Positions 5,642-6,617 of a DNA stretch of 6,617 bases are shown piece after piece. The DNA comes from DASZGI01 sp035938995 (GTDB taxonomy: Bacteria > Actinomycetota > Actinomycetes > Streptomycetales > Catenulisporaceae). The DNA is taken from NCBI RefSeq assembly GCF_035938995.1, contig NZ_DASZGI010000388.1, forward strand, positions 1 through 6,617, written 5' to 3'. The number at the start of each line of letters is the position of its first letter. The first letter of the stretch is position 1. The notes below the pieces were generated by a model, which saw only the letters and a list, made by a program, of their open reading frames with translations, made no database searches and had not been told where the DNA came from. The position numbers and the translations under genes were made by a program.

Positions 5642-6450
5642 ATGACAGTCAAGGCGCCAGAACAGGAAATCCACCCGATGGTCCGGATCACGCGAAGCGC
5701 TCGCCGAACGGCTGACCCGCGGCTACACGCGGCAGTGGCCATGCTGCCCGACACGATGCGGCATATCGGCGGCGACCACGTAGGACGGTGGGAAAGGCAC
5801 GGCGTCCCACACAGCGGCGGCAGGGGCAAGACACTTCGTCCGGCACCGGTTCTGGCCGCGGCACGGGCCGTCGGCGGCGACAGCGGCGCGGCGATGACGG
5901 CCGCGGACGCTGCGGAGGTAGTGCACAACTTCACGCTGGTGCACGACGACGTTATGGACGCCGACCTGCTGCGCCGGCACCGGCCGATGGCCTGGACAGC
6001 GTGCGGGGACGCCGAGGCGATCCTGACCGGTGACGCGATGCAGGTACTCGCGGCGAAGATCCTCGCGCAGGACCTTCTCCCCCGCTGCCATGGCGGCGAC
6101 GGCCCGCCCGGCCGACTGCACGCTCGAACCGTGCGAAGGGCAGAGCGCCGACTGCGCATTCGACAAGCGCGCCTGTGACCCTGGCCGAGTGCCTGGATGT
6201 GGCCGCGGCGAAGACCGGGTCGCTGCTGGGCTGCGCTTGCGCGCTCGGCGGCCTCTATAGCGGGTGTGGCGTTGGCGCACCTTCACCACAGCACCCACAT
6301 CCTGGACGGTCACGACCTCGTCCACGTGCCCTGCCGGGCGGCGGAACGCATCTCGCGGCGCTGGGCCACGTGGCAGTAGCGGTCCCCGACTCGGGCGACG
6401 CGTACGAACTCGTCACCCTGGCTGACATCAACACCGATAGAGACGGGTAG
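5642..6450 (+). pseudogene. Polyprenyl (GGPP-type) diphosphate synthase, decayed
   Basis: Enzymes of this family join isopentenyl diphosphate to allylic diphosphates to make C15-C20 terpenoid precursors. The ATG at 5642 follows GAGG by eight bases. In the first frame, residues 62-67 are GKTLRP (usual GGKxxRP), and 101-110 hold the first Asp-rich motif DDVMD, followed by RRHRPMAWT and ILTGDAM. A shift near 6080-6090 leads to EGQSADCAFDKRA. A second shift near 6173 leads to VTLAECLDVAAAKTG and SLLGCACALGGLYSG. The stretch that should carry the second Asp-rich motif (DDxxD) is missing. A third frame change then joins CRAAERISR to AVPDSGDAYELVTLADINTD, a typical C-terminus ending at TAG 6448-6450. 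With several frameshifts and no second Asp motif it cannot be active. Its stop lies five bases before ispH, so the two probably formed an operon. Confidence 0.85.
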
Positions 6451-6455
6451 CTACC

Positions 6456-6617
6456 ATGTCCGACAGCGCGTGTGCGCCGTCACGGGTCAGCCAGCGCACG
6501 GTGCTGCTGGCCTCGCCGCGCTCCTTTTGCGCCGGGGTGCAGCGCGCCATCGACATCGTGCAGGCCGCCATCGCCGCATCCCCCGCGAATGAACCGGTGT
6601 ACGTACGCAAACACATC
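6456..6617 (+). CDS. ispH: 4-hydroxy-3-methylbut-2-enyl diphosphate reductase, 5' part
   Basis: IspH (LytB) makes isopentenyl and dimethylallyl diphosphate in the last step of the MEP pathway, using a [4Fe-4S] cluster. The visible 54 residues contain TVLLASPRSFCAGVQRAIDI and PVYVRKHI. The signature is CAGVxRAI, with Cys25 as the first cluster ligand, and the Val-Tyr-Val-Arg-Lys motif that follows it in the family. The other ligands lie beyond the window. The ATG at 6456 is five bases after the stop of the decayed prenyl synthase; only a weak GGTAG precedes it, so translation may have been coupled to the upstream gene. An IspH beside a prenyl synthase usually means a pathway-dedicated extra copy in a terpenoid cluster. 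Whether the rest of the gene is intact cannot be seen. Confidence 0.9.
   Translation, partial: MSDSACAPSRVSQRTVLLASPRSFCAGVQRAIDIVQAAIAASPANEPVYVRKHI

Noticed and set aside
4645..6159. Very long (504-codon) open frame on the minus strand
   Set aside because: It runs antisense to the prenyl synthase remnant and out of frame through the small gene and transposase fragment. Its composition is Arg/Ser/Pro-rich as expected of shadow frames in GC-rich DNA. Only a short internal part near 5395-5490 looks protein-like.

Overview
This is a GC-rich stretch of DNA from an actinomycete, most likely Streptomyces or a relative. The grounds are strong G/C third-codon bias, GTG starts, Gly/Ala/Arg-rich proteins, and an actinobacterial-type integrase-core transposase and prenyl synthase. 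It looks like an accessory region in decay. A short stretch of intact genes sits among transposase remnants and frameshifted genes, plus one AT-richer gene that looks foreign.

Layout: 116-560 (minus) is the degraded C-terminal half of an integrase-core (DDE) transposase. 699-1310 (minus) is an AT-rich gene for a roughly seven-helix membrane protein of unknown function. 1285-1795 (minus) is a peptide deformylase pseudogene with all three family motifs but two frameshifts. 1838-2144 holds only broken coding-like fragments and a palindrome. 2145-4727 (minus) is the intact core, in transcription order: a cytochrome P450, a 79-residue peptide made of two nearly perfect 34-residue repeats, a 13-bp hairpin, and a sugar-type periplasmic-binding-fold protein with no visible signal peptide or DNA-binding domain. 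4820-5003 (minus) is an N-terminal fragment of an integrase-core transposase. 5112-5558 (minus) is a small, apparently frameshifted gene of unknown function. 5642-6450 (plus) is a polyprenyl (GGPP-type) diphosphate synthase pseudogene. An ispH-like gene starts at 6456 (plus) and runs off the window.

The ispH and prenyl synthase pair suggests the edge of a terpenoid (MEP-pathway-supported) gene cluster whose prenyl synthase is dead here. The opposite-strand set of P450, repeat peptide and binding protein is the most interesting unit. Its order, spacing and the hairpin after the peptide gene resemble a ribosomal-peptide (RiPP) cassette in which a P450 modifies a small precursor. I do not recognise the peptide, so this is a hypothesis. 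The two transposase fragments are complementary ends of the same kind of protein in the same orientation and bracket the intact unit, which hints that it arrived by insertion or recombination.
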